From Geodermatophilus marinus (GTDB lineage: Bacteria > Actinomycetota > Actinomycetes > Mycobacteriales > Geodermatophilaceae), in NCBI RefSeq assembly GCF_003428645.1, contig NZ_QVQH01000006.1, positions 1-64,000 on the forward strand: a stretch of 64,000 bases of DNA. The letters run 5' to 3'. The notes under the pieces were generated by a model. The model worked only from the letters and a program-made list of their open reading frames with translations. It ran no database searches and was not told the origin of the DNA. Positions 18,258 through 27,400 of this stretch are shown here, in pieces. Position 1 is the stretch's first letter; every line of letters begins with the position of its first letter. Position numbers and translations under genes: made by a program.

Positions 18258-18323
18258 GATCACGAAGTCCGGGAACCGCCACGCCGGTCGCGCCCGGTGT
18301 GTGGCATCCCGGACCTGGTGATC
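18258..18323. repeat. 66-bp imperfect palindromic repeat, copy 2
   Basis: Same length and orientation as copy 1, with GATC ends and the shared core AAGTCCGGGAACCG in the left arm and TCCCGGAC in the right arm. It lies 39 bp after the LGFP-protein stop. The arms are more diverged than in copies 1 and 3. Confidence 0.85.
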
Positions 18324-18408
18324 GTCGCGGCGTCCACAGGCCCAGGCCGGGTCCACAGGTCGCTCGCCGGGCCGCCGGTGCACCGGCCCGGCTCCGAGGC
18401 TGCCCGCC

Positions 18409-19317
18409 GTGGACTTCGCGTTCTACCGCCTCGTCGCCGCCCAGGGCGGGGTCTTCTCGACCGCGCAGGCGCTCGACCACTGCGGTGACACCGAGGTCCG
18501 TCGGCTCGTGAGGTCCGGCCGGTGGCGCCGGAGCCGGTGGCGCGGCGTCCTGGTGGACGGCGAGCTGCCCGACTCGCCGGCGCTGACGGTCCGGGCAGCG
18601 GCGCTGGCGGTCGGTGGCGACCTGGTCGCCTGCCACTCGACGGCGGCGTCCGTCCGGGGCTTCGACGTGCTCGGGAACCCGACGCTGCACTTCCTCGGGC
18701 CGGCGGCGCTCGTCAACCGGCGGCTGCCCGGGATCCAGGTGCACCCCTCCTCGCTCGGTACGGACGACGCCGTCCTCGTCGACGGGGTCTGGTGCACGCC
18801 GGCGGCCCGGACCGCGTGCGACGTCGTCCGCCTGACCCCGCCGATCGACGGGCTGGCCACCCTGGACGCCGCCCTCCGGTCGGGGACCTGCACGAAGGAC
18901 CAGCTCACCGCGGCAGCGCAGGCGCAGGGCGGGCTCCGGCAGGTGGTCCGGCTTCGTGGTCTGGTGCCGTACGCGGACCCGCGGGTCGACTCCCCGATGG
19001 AGTCGCGCATGCGGTGGCGGTTCCTCGACGCCCGGCTGCCGCCGCCGGACCTGCAGGTGGCGGTCCCGGTGGGTGGCCGCAGCCGGTACCTGGACGTCGG
19101 CTGGGAACGAGAGCAGGTGGGCGCCGAGTTCGACGGCCAGGAGGCGCACATGACGCCGGAGCAGCTCCGGGACGACCGGCGCCGGCACAACTGGCTGACC
19201 GAGCACGGGTGGACGCTGCTGCACTTCACCGGTTACGACGTCTACCGCGCGCACCGGGAGATGGTGGCGGTCACCGCCCGGGCTCTGGGTCTGCCGCCCG
19301 GCTCGTGGCGATCATGA
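18409..19317 (+). CDS. AbiEi-antitoxin-like / DUF559 protein
   Basis: The 302-residue protein starts with a winged-helix region (GGVFSTAQALDHCGDTEVRRLVRSGRWRR, residues about 13-40) resembling the N-terminal domain of type IV antitoxins (AbiEi). The middle resembles AbiEi C-terminal sequence. The C-terminal 100 residues look like a Vsr/DUF559 endonuclease fold: YLDVGWEREQVGAEFDGQ, then LRDDRRRHNWLTEHGWTLLHFT. Such genes are common and multicopy in actinobacteria. No AbiEii toxin gene is adjacent, so a toxin-antitoxin role is not supported here. The GTG start is followed by normal high-GC codon use. Its stop lies in repeat copy 3, giving the same Arg-Ser end as MeaB. Confidence 0.65.
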   Translation: MDFAFYRLVAAQGGVFSTAQALDHCGDTEVRRLVRSGRWRRSRWRGVLVDGELPDSPALTVRAAALAVGGDLVACHSTAASVRGFDVLGNPTLHFLGPAALVNRRLPGIQVHPSSLGTDDAVLVDGVWCTPAARTACDVVRLTPPIDGLATLDAALRSGTCTKDQLTAAAQAQGGLRQVVRLRGLVPYADPRVDSPMESRMRWRFLDARLPPPDLQVAVPVGGRSRYLDVGWEREQVGAEFDGQEAHMTPEQLRDDRRRHNWLTEHGWTLLHFTGYDVYRAHREMVAVTARALGLPPGSWRS

Positions 19318-19375
19318 AGTCCGGGAACCGACACGCCGCTCCTGCCCGGTGTGTCGCTTCCCGGACTTCATGATG
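19310..19375. repeat. 66-bp imperfect palindromic repeat, copy 3
   Basis: It is the most symmetric copy: left arm GATCATGAAGTCCGGGAA and right arm TTCCCGGACTTCATGAT are exact complements apart from the final base. It overlaps the 3' end of the preceding gene and supplies its TGA stop, and lies before the convergent cyclotransferase gene, where it can act as a terminator in both directions. Confidence 0.88.
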
Positions 19376-19407
19376 GCGGAGACGAGGCTGTGAGGTGGCG
19401 GAGGGGG

Positions 19408-19881
19408 TCAGGGGCCGGTCGAGCGGCACTCCCGGGTCCGCAGCTCCTCCAGGTAGTCGTCCGGGGCACCGGCGGACTCCGCGGCGTCGGCCAGCGCCCC
19501 CAGGTAGCGGGCCGAGGGCAGCCCGCCCTCGAAGGCGTCGAGCGCGTAGACGTACGCCACCAGGTCGCCGCCGAGGGTGTGCACCCGCAGGTGCAGCTTC
19601 CGGTACAGGCCCAGGTCGGCGCCCTCCCAGGCGTCGAGGGCCCGCTCGTCGGCCTCGGTCAGGTCGTAGAGCGCGACGAACACGCCGGGGACCTCGACGT
19701 CGTGCGGCGGCCGGTCGTCGGGGACCAGGGTGGCCAGGGCCCCCTCCCAGCCGTACTCCTCGGCGCCGAACGTCAGCCGCCACCCGCGGATCCAGCCGGT
19801 GCCGGTGTGCGGCGAGGCCGGGCAGCGCCGGCGCATCTGCGCGGGGTCCATGTTCGACCCGTAGGCGGCGTAGAGGCCCAT
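19408..19881 (-). CDS. gamma-glutamylcyclotransferase-like protein
   Basis: The 157-residue protein begins MGLYAAYGSNM, the substrate-binding YGSN motif of the GGCT/AIG2 fold, and continues with GWRLTFG and ALYDLTEADERALDAWEG, where the acidic residues of the family lie. These enzymes release 5-oxoproline from gamma-glutamyl amines or peptides. M. tuberculosis Rv3304, next to lpdA, is of the same type (from memory). A TAGGCT box 8 bases upstream of the ATG suggests leaderless transcription divergent from lpdA. A role in turning over products of the gamma-glutamyl ligase-like gene upstream is only a guess. Confidence 0.8.
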   Translation of the reverse strand: MGLYAAYGSNMDPAQMRRRCPASPHTGTGWIRGWRLTFGAEEYGWEGALATLVPDDRPPHDVEVPGVFVALYDLTEADERALDAWEGADLGLYRKLHLRVHTLGGDLVAYVYALDAFEGGLPSARYLGALADAAESAGAPDDYLEELRTRECRSTGP

Positions 19882-19889
19882 CGCCGCCG

Positions 19890-19895
19890 AGCCTA
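19890..19895 (-). promoter_or_regulatory. -10 box TAGGCT for the cyclotransferase gene
   Basis: TAGGCT on the minus strand lies 8 bases before the ATG at 19881; no ribosome-binding sequence is visible between them. Confidence 0.5.
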
Positions 19896-19997
19896 CGGGC
19901 GTGTGTCCGGGGGAACCCCGCCGGTGGCCGACGTCCGCCGCGCCGTGCGGGGAGAATGGGCGGCGCACCCGTACCCGCAGCAGCGCAAAGGACCCCC

Positions 19998-21404
19998 ATG
20001 ACCCGCATCGTGATCATCGGCGGCGGCCCCGCCGGCTACGAGGCCGCCCTGGTGGCCGCATCGCTCGGTGCGCAGGTCACCGTCGTCGAGCGGGACGGCC
20101 TCGGTGGCGCCAGCGTGCTCACCGACTGCGTGCCCTCCAAGACCTTCATCGCCTCCGCCGGCGCCATGACCGCCGTCCGCGACTCGACGTCCCTCGGCGT
20201 GCAGGGCGCGGAGCCGGCCACCGTCGGCCTGGACCTCGCCGCGGTCAACTCGCGGGTCAAGGGCCTGGCCGTCGCCCAGTCCGCCGACATCAAGGCGCGG
20301 CTGGTCGCCGAGGGCGTGCGGGTGGTCGCCGGGCAGGGCCGGCTGGCCGACGACGTCCGGGGCCTGGTGGAGCACCGCGTCGAGGTCGTCGACCGGGACG
20401 GCGCGGTGACCGGGACGCTGACCACGGACGTCGTCCTCGTCGCGACGGGGGCCGACCCGCGGGTGCTCCCCGGCGCCGAGCCCGACCACGAGCGGATCCT
20501 GGACTGGCGCGACGTCTACGACCTCGACGAGATGCCCGAGCACCTGGTGGTCGTCGGCTCGGGTGTCACGGGCGCCGAGTTCGCCTCCGGGTACCTGGAG
20601 GCCGGCGTGCCCGTCACGCTCGTCTCCTCCCGCGACCGCGTCCTGCCCGGGGAGGACTCCGACGCCGCCGAGGTGCTCGAGCAGGTGTTCCAGTCCCGCG
20701 GCGGGCGGATCGCCGAGCGCGGCCGCGCGGCCGCGGTCCGGCGCACGGAGAAGGGCGTCGTCGTCGAGCTCACCGACGGGCGCACCGTGGAGGGCTCGCA
20801 CGCGCTCATGACCGTCGGCACGGTGCCGAACACCGCGGGGCTGAACCTGGAGCGCTGCGGGGTCGAGCTCACCGAAAGCGGCCACGTGGTCGTCGACCGC
20901 GTCTCCCGGACGACGGTGCCCGGCGTCTACGCCGCCGGGGACGTCACCGGGGTCTTCCAGCTCGCCTCGGTCGCCGCGATGCAGGGCCGGATCGCCATGT
21001 GGCACGCGCTGGGCGAGGCCGTCCAGCCGATCCGCCTCAAGACCGTGGCGGCCAACGTCTTCACCCACCCGGAGATCGCCACCGTCGGGGTCCAGGAGAA
21101 GTCGCTGCCCGAGGACATGCCGATCGACGTCGTCCAGCTGCCGCTGGCCACCAACGCGCGGGCCAAGATGAGCGACCTGCGGGACGGCTTCGTCAAGCTC
21201 TTCGCCCGCCAGGCCACCGGGGTGGTCGTCGGAGGGGTCGTGGTCGCCCCGGGCGCCTCGGAGCTGGTCCTGCCGATCGCGCTGGCGGTCACCAAGGGGC
21301 TGACGGTGACCGACCTGGCGCACACCTTCGCGATCTACCCCTCGCTGTCGGGGTCGATCACCGAGGCCGGCCGGCGGCTGATGGGGGCCGACGCCCTCGC
21401 CTGA
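19998..21404 (+). CDS. lpdA: LpdA-type NAD(P)H-quinone/disulfide oxidoreductase flavoprotein
   Basis: The 468-residue protein is a class I flavoprotein disulfide reductase: FAD motif IIGGGPAGYEAA at the N-terminus, second dinucleotide motif VVGSGVTGAEFA, FAD motif GVYAAGDVTG and C-terminal dimerisation domain. The redox-active CxxxxC is altered: where lipoamide dehydrogenases have GGTCLNVGC, this protein has GGASVLTDC, so the first cysteine is serine. M. tuberculosis LpdA (Rv3303c) is likewise not a lipoamide dehydrogenase but reduces quinones, and this is the likely role here. AAAGGA precedes the ATG. It is divergent from the cyclotransferase gene. Confidence 0.88.
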   Translation: MTRIVIIGGGPAGYEAALVAASLGAQVTVVERDGLGGASVLTDCVPSKTFIASAGAMTAVRDSTSLGVQGAEPATVGLDLAAVNSRVKGLAVAQSADIKARLVAEGVRVVAGQGRLADDVRGLVEHRVEVVDRDGAVTGTLTTDVVLVATGADPRVLPGAEPDHERILDWRDVYDLDEMPEHLVVVGSGVTGAEFASGYLEAGVPVTLVSSRDRVLPGEDSDAAEVLEQVFQSRGGRIAERGRAAAVRRTEKGVVVELTDGRTVEGSHALMTVGTVPNTAGLNLERCGVELTESGHVVVDRVSRTTVPGVYAAGDVTGVFQLASVAAMQGRIAMWHALGEAVQPIRLKTVAANVFTHPEIATVGVQEKSLPEDMPIDVVQLPLATNARAKMSDLRDGFVKLFARQATGVVVGGVVVAPGASELVLPIALAVTKGLTVTDLAHTFAIYPSLSGSITEAGRRLMGADALA

Positions 21405-21444
21405 AGAGGACCCCTCTGCCCCCCGCCCCTCGCAGGCTCGCGGC

Positions 21445-21464
21445 CGGCCCCCGCAGCGGGGCCG
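21445..21464 (+). terminator. stem-loop downstream of lpdA
   Basis: CGGCCCC and CGGGGCCG flank a 5-base loop about 40 bp after the lpdA stop. There is no U-run, as is common for actinobacterial intrinsic terminators. Confidence 0.4.
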
Positions 21465-21553
21465 CCCGGGGCTGACGGGGGCCGTGCGACGGGTGTGACG
21501 GCGGGTTCGGCTGGAGTCGGGGGCGCCGGTGCCGACGGGCGCGCGGCCCGCCG

Positions 21554-23326
21554 ATGCCAGGGGGGATGCGCACCTCCCCGACGCCCCGCCGCCGGCGCCC
21601 CCTGGGGGCCCTCGTGCTGGCCGCCGCCGTCCCGGTCGTCCTGGCCCCGGCCGGTGCGCGGGCCGACCAGGCCGAGACGGTGGTCGGCGAGGTCGTGCAG
21701 GTGTGGGCCGACACGGCCCACGACGCCGACGCCGGGGAGGGCCACGCGCACGCCGCCGAGACGCCGCTGACCTGGGTCGCGACCGAGGACGGCGGCGCGG
21801 TCCGGCTGCCCGGCGAGGCCGCCGGGCAGCTCCCGGTCGGCGCCACGGTCGCGGTCAGCGTGGGCGGGGAGGTCGCCGACGAGGCGGCCGGCGACGGCTA
21901 CGAGCCGGCGCGCGACCTGCTGGCCGCCGACGTGCTGGCGGCCGCCCCGGAGGCCCCGGTCCGCACGGCCGCGGTGACCAACGAGGTGACCGTGGTGCGG
22001 GCCGTGCCGCCCGGCGGCGCGGCCGACGCCACCACGGTCCGCGAGCTGGTCGACGCGGTCGACGGCCCGGTCGCCGAGTTCTGGGCCGGCGAGACCGGCG
22101 GGGCCCTGCGCTTCGGGGTCACCGCCGCCGTCGCGGACTGGGTCCACACCAGAGCCGGCTGCGCCAGCCCGACCGCGCTGTGGGACGAGGTCGCCGCGGC
22201 CGTCGGCTTCTCCGCCGCGCCCGGCCGGCACCTGCTGGTCCACCTCGGCGGCGCGGCCGCGGCCGGCTGCAGCTGGGCCATGGCCGAGGTGGGTGCGGGG
22301 CCGGCGGCCGGTGGCCGGCTCTACATCAGCGAGGTGCTGCCCTCGGTCATCGCCCACGAGCTCGGCCACAACCTCGGCCTCGGGCACTCCTCGGCCCGGC
22401 AGTGCGACGGCGAGGTGGAGGCCGGCTCGTGCCGCACCGCGGCCTACCGCGACTACTACGACGTCATGGGCGCCTCGTGGAGCCGGCTCGGCTCGCTCAA
22501 CGCCGTCCAGGCCGCCGCCCTGGGGGTGCTGCCGGACGCGGCGGTCGCCGCGGTCACCGGGGCCTCCTCCACCACGCTCACCCTCGCGCCGTGGTCCGGG
22601 GAGTCGGGCACGCGGGCCGCGCGGCTCACCGACCCGGAGGGCGTCACGTACTGGCTGGAGCACCGCGCGGCGACCGGCCGGGACGCGTGGCTCGGGACCC
22701 CGGCGGACCCGTTCGGCCTCCAGCCCGGCGTCCTGCTGCGCCGCGCGGGCCCGATGCCCGACACCTCGCTGCTGCTCGACGGCACCCCGTCGGCCGCCAC
22801 CGGGTGGGACGCCGACCTGCACACCGCCCTCCCCGTGGGGGTTCCGGTGCCGGTCTCCGGCGGCGACCTCACCGTGACGGTGCAGGAGGTCGACGCCGCC
22901 GGGGCCACGGTCACCGTGACCGGCGCCCCCGTCGCCGACCCGACCACCCCGCTGCCGGAACCGGCGCCGGCCGGCCCCTCCGTGCTGGCCGCGGTCCCCG
23001 ACGCGGTGGCGGCACCGGCCGCGCCCGGCGGGGGGACCGCACCCGCGGCCGGGCCGGGGCCGGCCGCGGGCACGGCCGCCGGGTCGGCCGAGGACCCCGC
23101 CGCCGGGGCGGCGGAGGACCCCGCCACCGGGGCGGCGGAGGACCGGGCCGGCGTGGACGCGGTGGCGGCCGGGGTGGCCGCCCGCGGGCCCGTGCCGGTG
23201 GAGCCGGCCGCCCTCGCCGACCCGGCGGGCGGGACCGGCCGGACGGCCCTGCTCGCCGCGGTATCGGCGCTGGCCGGCGCAGCGGTGCTGTCCGCGGTGC
23301 TCCGCACGGCCCGTCGGCGGCGCTGA
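21554..23326 (+). CDS. secreted, membrane-anchored metzincin-like metallopeptidase
   Basis: The 590-residue protein has an N-terminal signal peptide (RRRRPLGALVLAAAVPVVLAP) and a zinc-binding motif HELGHNLGLGH at residues 268-278 followed by a Met-turn in YYDVMG, the signature of metzincin peptidases. A beta-rich domain follows to about residue 455. Then comes an Ala/Pro/Gly/Glu-rich linker with AEDPA repeats, a hydrophobic helix (TALLAAVSALAGAAVLSAVL) and a terminal RTARRRR. That ending suggests it is held in the membrane with the catalytic part outside. It is a clear paralogue of the protein at 24498-27512 in the region from TNEVTV through LLLDGTPSA. The ATG at 21554 is chosen over ATG 21566. 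Confidence 0.75.
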   Translation: MPGGMRTSPTPRRRRPLGALVLAAAVPVVLAPAGARADQAETVVGEVVQVWADTAHDADAGEGHAHAAETPLTWVATEDGGAVRLPGEAAGQLPVGATVAVSVGGEVADEAAGDGYEPARDLLAADVLAAAPEAPVRTAAVTNEVTVVRAVPPGGAADATTVRELVDAVDGPVAEFWAGETGGALRFGVTAAVADWVHTRAGCASPTALWDEVAAAVGFSAAPGRHLLVHLGGAAAAGCSWAMAEVGAGPAAGGRLYISEVLPSVIAHELGHNLGLGHSSARQCDGEVEAGSCRTAAYRDYYDVMGASWSRLGSLNAVQAAALGVLPDAAVAAVTGASSTTLTLAPWSGESGTRAARLTDPEGVTYWLEHRAATGRDAWLGTPADPFGLQPGVLLRRAGPMPDTSLLLDGTPSAATGWDADLHTALPVGVPVPVSGGDLTVTVQEVDAAGATVTVTGAPVADPTTPLPEPAPAGPSVLAAVPDAVAAPAAPGGGTAPAAGPGPAAGTAAGSAEDPAAGAAEDPATGAAEDRAGVDAVAAGVAARGPVPVEPAALADPAGGTGRTALLAAVSALAGAAVLSAVLRTARRRR

Positions 23327-23418
23327 GTCACAGCAAGGTCACTGCCCGTGTGTCGGACCGGCTGGATCCGGAAGTGCGGGGAGAGGGTGGCGCGGGAGCC
23401 GAGACGGGGGGCGGAGCG

Positions 23419-24420
23419 GTGCGGTCGTGCGGTCGACGGGGGCTGTCCGTCGGGCGGGGCGTGCTGGTCGTGGTGCTGTGCGCACTGGCGCTGAGCGGGC
23501 TGGCGGCGGTGCGCGCGGCGCCCGCGGCGGCCGGTGACCTCCCCCGCGTGGCGTGGCAGGGGGCCAACCCGTACGTGTTCGCCATCGGCGACTCGCTGCT
23601 CGAGCAGTGCCGCCAGGACTTCGGCATGGGCTGGCGCTCCCTCGGCTACATCGCCTGGCCGGGTGCGACCGCCGGGGACATGCGCGGGAGGCTGGACGGC
23701 ACGGGGTCGGGCTGGCCGCGCTGGACGGTCACCGAGTCCTCCGTCGAGGAGGAGCGGCTCTGGTTCCGCGACGCCGGGTCGCTGGTCCTCGCGCTCGGCA
23801 CCAACGATGTCAAGTTCGTCTCGGTGGCCGAGTGGCGGGACAACGTCGACTGGTTCATGCAGCAGTCGCGGGGCCGGCCGGTGCAGTGGTTCACCATCCA
23901 CAACCCGCCCCACCAGGGCATGGTCGACGCGTTCAACCTGGAGCTGCGGCTGGCGACCGACCGCTGGCCCAACCTCAAGCTCATCGACTGGGAGGCCTTC
24001 TCGCGGGCCGACCCCGGCGTCCTGCTCTCCGACGGCGTGCACCTGGCCACCTACCGCGAGGGGTGCCAGATGGCCCGCAACCGGTTGATCCAGACCGGCG
24101 CGCCGGCCGTGCCCGGGAGCACGGCCCCGGTGGGCTGGTGGTACGAGGACACGCGCCGGACCGGCCCGGTCCGGCTCGACGGCTGGGGCGCCGGGCGCGT
24201 ACCGCACCCGCAGGCGCCGGTGGCGGTCAACGTGCGCGTCGACTGGCGGCACCACGCCCGCGTGCCGGTGGACCGGCCCAGCGCCGACATCTGGGCGCAG
24301 ACGGCGTCCGGCCGGGCCTTCAGCCACACCATCGGCGCCGAGCACCGCGGGCGCGTCGTGTGCCTCGACCTCGTGGACAGCCGGGGCCAGTTCACCGCGC
24401 TGGGGTGCCGCTGGGTCTGA
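23419..24420 (+). CDS. secreted SGNH-family hydrolase
   Basis: The 333-residue protein has an N-terminal export signal (RGVLVVVLCALALSGLAAV) and the blocks of SGNH hydrolases: FAIGDSLLEQC with nucleophile Ser59, LGTNDVK with Asn129, and SDGVHLATY with Asp205/His208. SGNH enzymes hydrolyse esters, often acetyl groups on polysaccharides or lipids; the substrate is unknown here. The C-terminal part (residues about 225-333) is a small beta-rich extension not needed for catalysis. GTG 23419 places the signal peptide near the N-terminus with GGAG upstream; GTG 23374 and 23350 are alternatives. It lies between the two paralogous metallopeptidases in the same orientation. Confidence 0.7.
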   Translation: MRSCGRRGLSVGRGVLVVVLCALALSGLAAVRAAPAAAGDLPRVAWQGANPYVFAIGDSLLEQCRQDFGMGWRSLGYIAWPGATAGDMRGRLDGTGSGWPRWTVTESSVEEERLWFRDAGSLVLALGTNDVKFVSVAEWRDNVDWFMQQSRGRPVQWFTIHNPPHQGMVDAFNLELRLATDRWPNLKLIDWEAFSRADPGVLLSDGVHLATYREGCQMARNRLIQTGAPAVPGSTAPVGWWYEDTRRTGPVRLDGWGAGRVPHPQAPVAVNVRVDWRHHARVPVDRPSADIWAQTASGRAFSHTIGAEHRGRVVCLDLVDSRGQFTALGCRWV

Positions 24421-24497
24421 GGAGGCCCGGCCGGCGGGGGTGCGGGGCGCGCCCCGGACTGCCGATGACGCAGCAGCCCCTTCGCACAGGAGTCCGC

Positions 24498-27400
24498 GTG
24501 CCCTTCCCCCGTCGCTCCCGCCCGCACCGCGCCCGGGCAGTGCTCGCCGTCCCGGCGGCCGTCCTGCTCGTGCTCACCGCACCGGCCACGGCGTCCGCCG
24601 GGGACGAGACCCCCGCGCCCACGGCCCCGCCCTCGTCCGCCCCGGCGGAGGAGGCCGCGACCGGCGGCGGGGACGCCGGGGACCCCACCGGGGCCACGAC
24701 CCCCTCGTCCGCCGCGCCCGCGCCCACGGAGGCCCCGGGCGCCGCCGACCCCGCGCCCACCGCGGACCCCGCGCCCACCGCGGACCCCGCCCCGGCCGCG
24801 GACCCCGCCCCGGCCGCGGACCCCACCCCGACCGCCGGGGTGACCGAGGCCGGCGGTCCCGCCGGGACGCCGACCGTGCCGAGCGCGCCGGGGACGACGG
24901 TCGTGGGCGAGCTGGTCGTGGCCTGGCCCGAGCACGAGGACCCCGACGAGGCCCGCGAGCACGCCCACGAGGGGCCGCTCACCTGGGTCGAGACGCCCGC
25001 GGGTGCCAGCGTGCGGCTCCCGGTCGACGACCTCGCCGGCTTCGTCGGGGAGGAGGCCACCGCGGCGGCGGAGACCGGGCCCGCGCTGCCGGCCGGGGCC
25101 ACCGTCGAGGTGGTGCTCGGCCGGGAGGTGACCGACGAGCCGGCCCGGGAGGACGGGCTGGCCCCGGCCCGGGACGTCCTGGCCGCCGAGGTCGTGCAGG
25201 AGGCGGAGCCGGCGCCGCAGGAGCCGGTGCTGCCCGCCGCCACCGTCACCAACGAGGTGACAGTGGCGATGGTCGTGCCGGCCGGGGGCCAGCAGGACGC
25301 CATGACGCTGGACCGGGTGGTGGCCGCCGTCGACGGGCCCGTGGCCGACTTCTGGGCCGAGCAGAGCAGCGGGGCGATCCGGCTCGGGGTCACCGCCCAG
25401 CACACCTGGCGGGAGGCCGACGCCGGGTGCTCGACGCCGTCCGCGCTGTGGGCCGAGGTCGCCGCCGCCGTCGGCTTCACCGAGGGCCCCGGCAAGCACC
25501 TGCTGCTCTACGTCAGCAGCACCCCGGCCACCCAGTCCAGCTGCGCCTACGGTCTGGCCACCGTCGGGAGCTCGCCGGCCTCGGGCGGCCGCCTCTACGT
25601 GCGGGGAACGGGCACCTCCGTGCTCGCCCACGAGTTCGGCCACAACTTCGGGCTCGGGCACTCCTCGGCCCTGCAGTGCGACGCCGCGGTCGAGAGCGGC
25701 CGGTGCGAGCTGCAGGGTTACCGCGACCTCTGGGACGTCATGGGCGTCTCCTGGGACGAGCTCGGCTCGCTCAACGCCGCGCAGGCCGCGCGGCTCGGGC
25801 TCCTGCCGGCCGAGGCCCAGCAGTCCCTCGCGGTCCCCTCCTCGCCGGTCGCGCTGACCCTGGCCCCGCTGGCCGGGGGCACGGGGACCCGCGCCGTGCG
25901 GCTGACCGACGAGAAGGGCGTGGCCTACTGGCTGGAGCACCGGGCGCCCACCGGCCGGGACGCCTGGCTGGCCACCGCCGCCAACCGCTACGGCCTCGAC
26001 TCCGGGGTGCAGCTGCGGCGCGCGGCCGGTCAGCCGGACACCTCGGTCCTGCTCGACGGCACGCCGTCGGCCTACGCCGGGTGGACGGGGGACACGCGCG
26101 TCGCCCTGCCGGTCGGCCGCGCGGTGGACGTCTCCGGCGGCGACCTGCGGATCACCGTCGAGGGCGTGTCGGCCGCCGGGGCCCGGGTGCGCATCACCCG
26201 CGGGGTGCCCCCGACGGTCCCGGCCACGGCGATCAGCACCGCCTACGACCGCTCCGGGGGGCCGGACGGCCCGCTCGGGTACCCGACGTCCGCGGAGAGC
26301 TGCGGGCTGGCCGGTGACGGCTGCCGCCGCACGTTCGAGCGCGGCGCGATCTTCTGGTCACCGCGCACCGGGGCGCGACTGGTGCACGGCGCGATCCACG
26401 ACGAGTGGAAGCGCCGCGGCGCCCACCGCAGCGCCGTGGGCTACCCCGTGACCGACACGCTGTGCGGGCTGGTCGCCGACGGCTGCTACCAGGGCTTCCA
26501 GAAAGGGTGGTTCTTCACGAGCAGGGACACCGCGCCGGCGGTCGTCCTGGGCGGCATCCGGGAGCGGTGGCAGGCCCTGCGCTCGGAGAACGGGGTTCTG
26601 GGCTACCCGACGGGTGACGAGCGCTGCGGCCTGGCCGGCGGGGGCTGCTGGCAGAGCTTCACCGGCGGCGCACTGGTCTGGTCCCCGGCGACCGGGGCGC
26701 GCGTCGTGCGCGCGGGCATCCTGCCCCGCTGGACGAGCTCCCGGACCGCGGCCGCCGGCTACCCGGTGAGCGACACGATGTGCGGGTTGCCCGACCGGGG
26801 GTGCTACCAGGTCTTCCAGGGCGGCTCGCTGTACGCCAGCGCCGGGTCCGCGGCCAGCGTCGTGCGCGGCGGCATCCGGGAGCACTGGCAGCGCACCGGG
26901 TCCGAGTACGGGCCGCTGGGCTACCCGGCCGGCGACGAGCGGTGCGGGCTGCGCGGCGGAGGCTGCCGGCAGCAGTTCACCGGCGGGGCGGTCGTCTGGT
27001 CGCCGGTGCTCGGCGCCCGGGCCCTGCGCGGCGGGGTCCTCACCCACTGGGACGCCACCGGCGGCCTGGCCGGCGTCGGCCACCCGCTCACCGACACCAC
27101 CTGCGGCCTGCGCGACGGCGGGTGCTACCAACTCTTCGAGCGGGGCTCGATCTACGACAGCGCCCGCACCCCGCCGGCCGTCGTCCGCGGCGCCGTCCGC
27201 GCGCGCTGGGAGGCGGCGCGGCTGGAGAACGGGCCGCTGGGCTACCCGACGGGTGACGAGCGGTGCGGGCTGCGCGGCGGGGGCTGCCTGCAGGACTTCA
27301 GCGGCGGCACGGTCGCCTGGTCACCGGCGGCCGGGGCGCACTCGGTCACCGGGGAGATCCGGTCCTCCTGGCTGGCGGCCGGCGGCCAGGACGGGAGCCT

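Noticed and set aside
16428-19375. Spaced 66-bp repeats considered as a CRISPR or an insertion sequence with terminal repeats
   Set aside because: Spacing is 1.0-1.8 kb, copies are in direct orientation and are themselves palindromic; normal genes lie between them and no transposase is present.
24720-24840. Repeated GACCCCGCGCCCACC-type units considered as a CRISPR-like array
   Set aside because: They are in-frame codons for the DPAPTA/DPAPAA linker of the secreted peptidase, without spacers.
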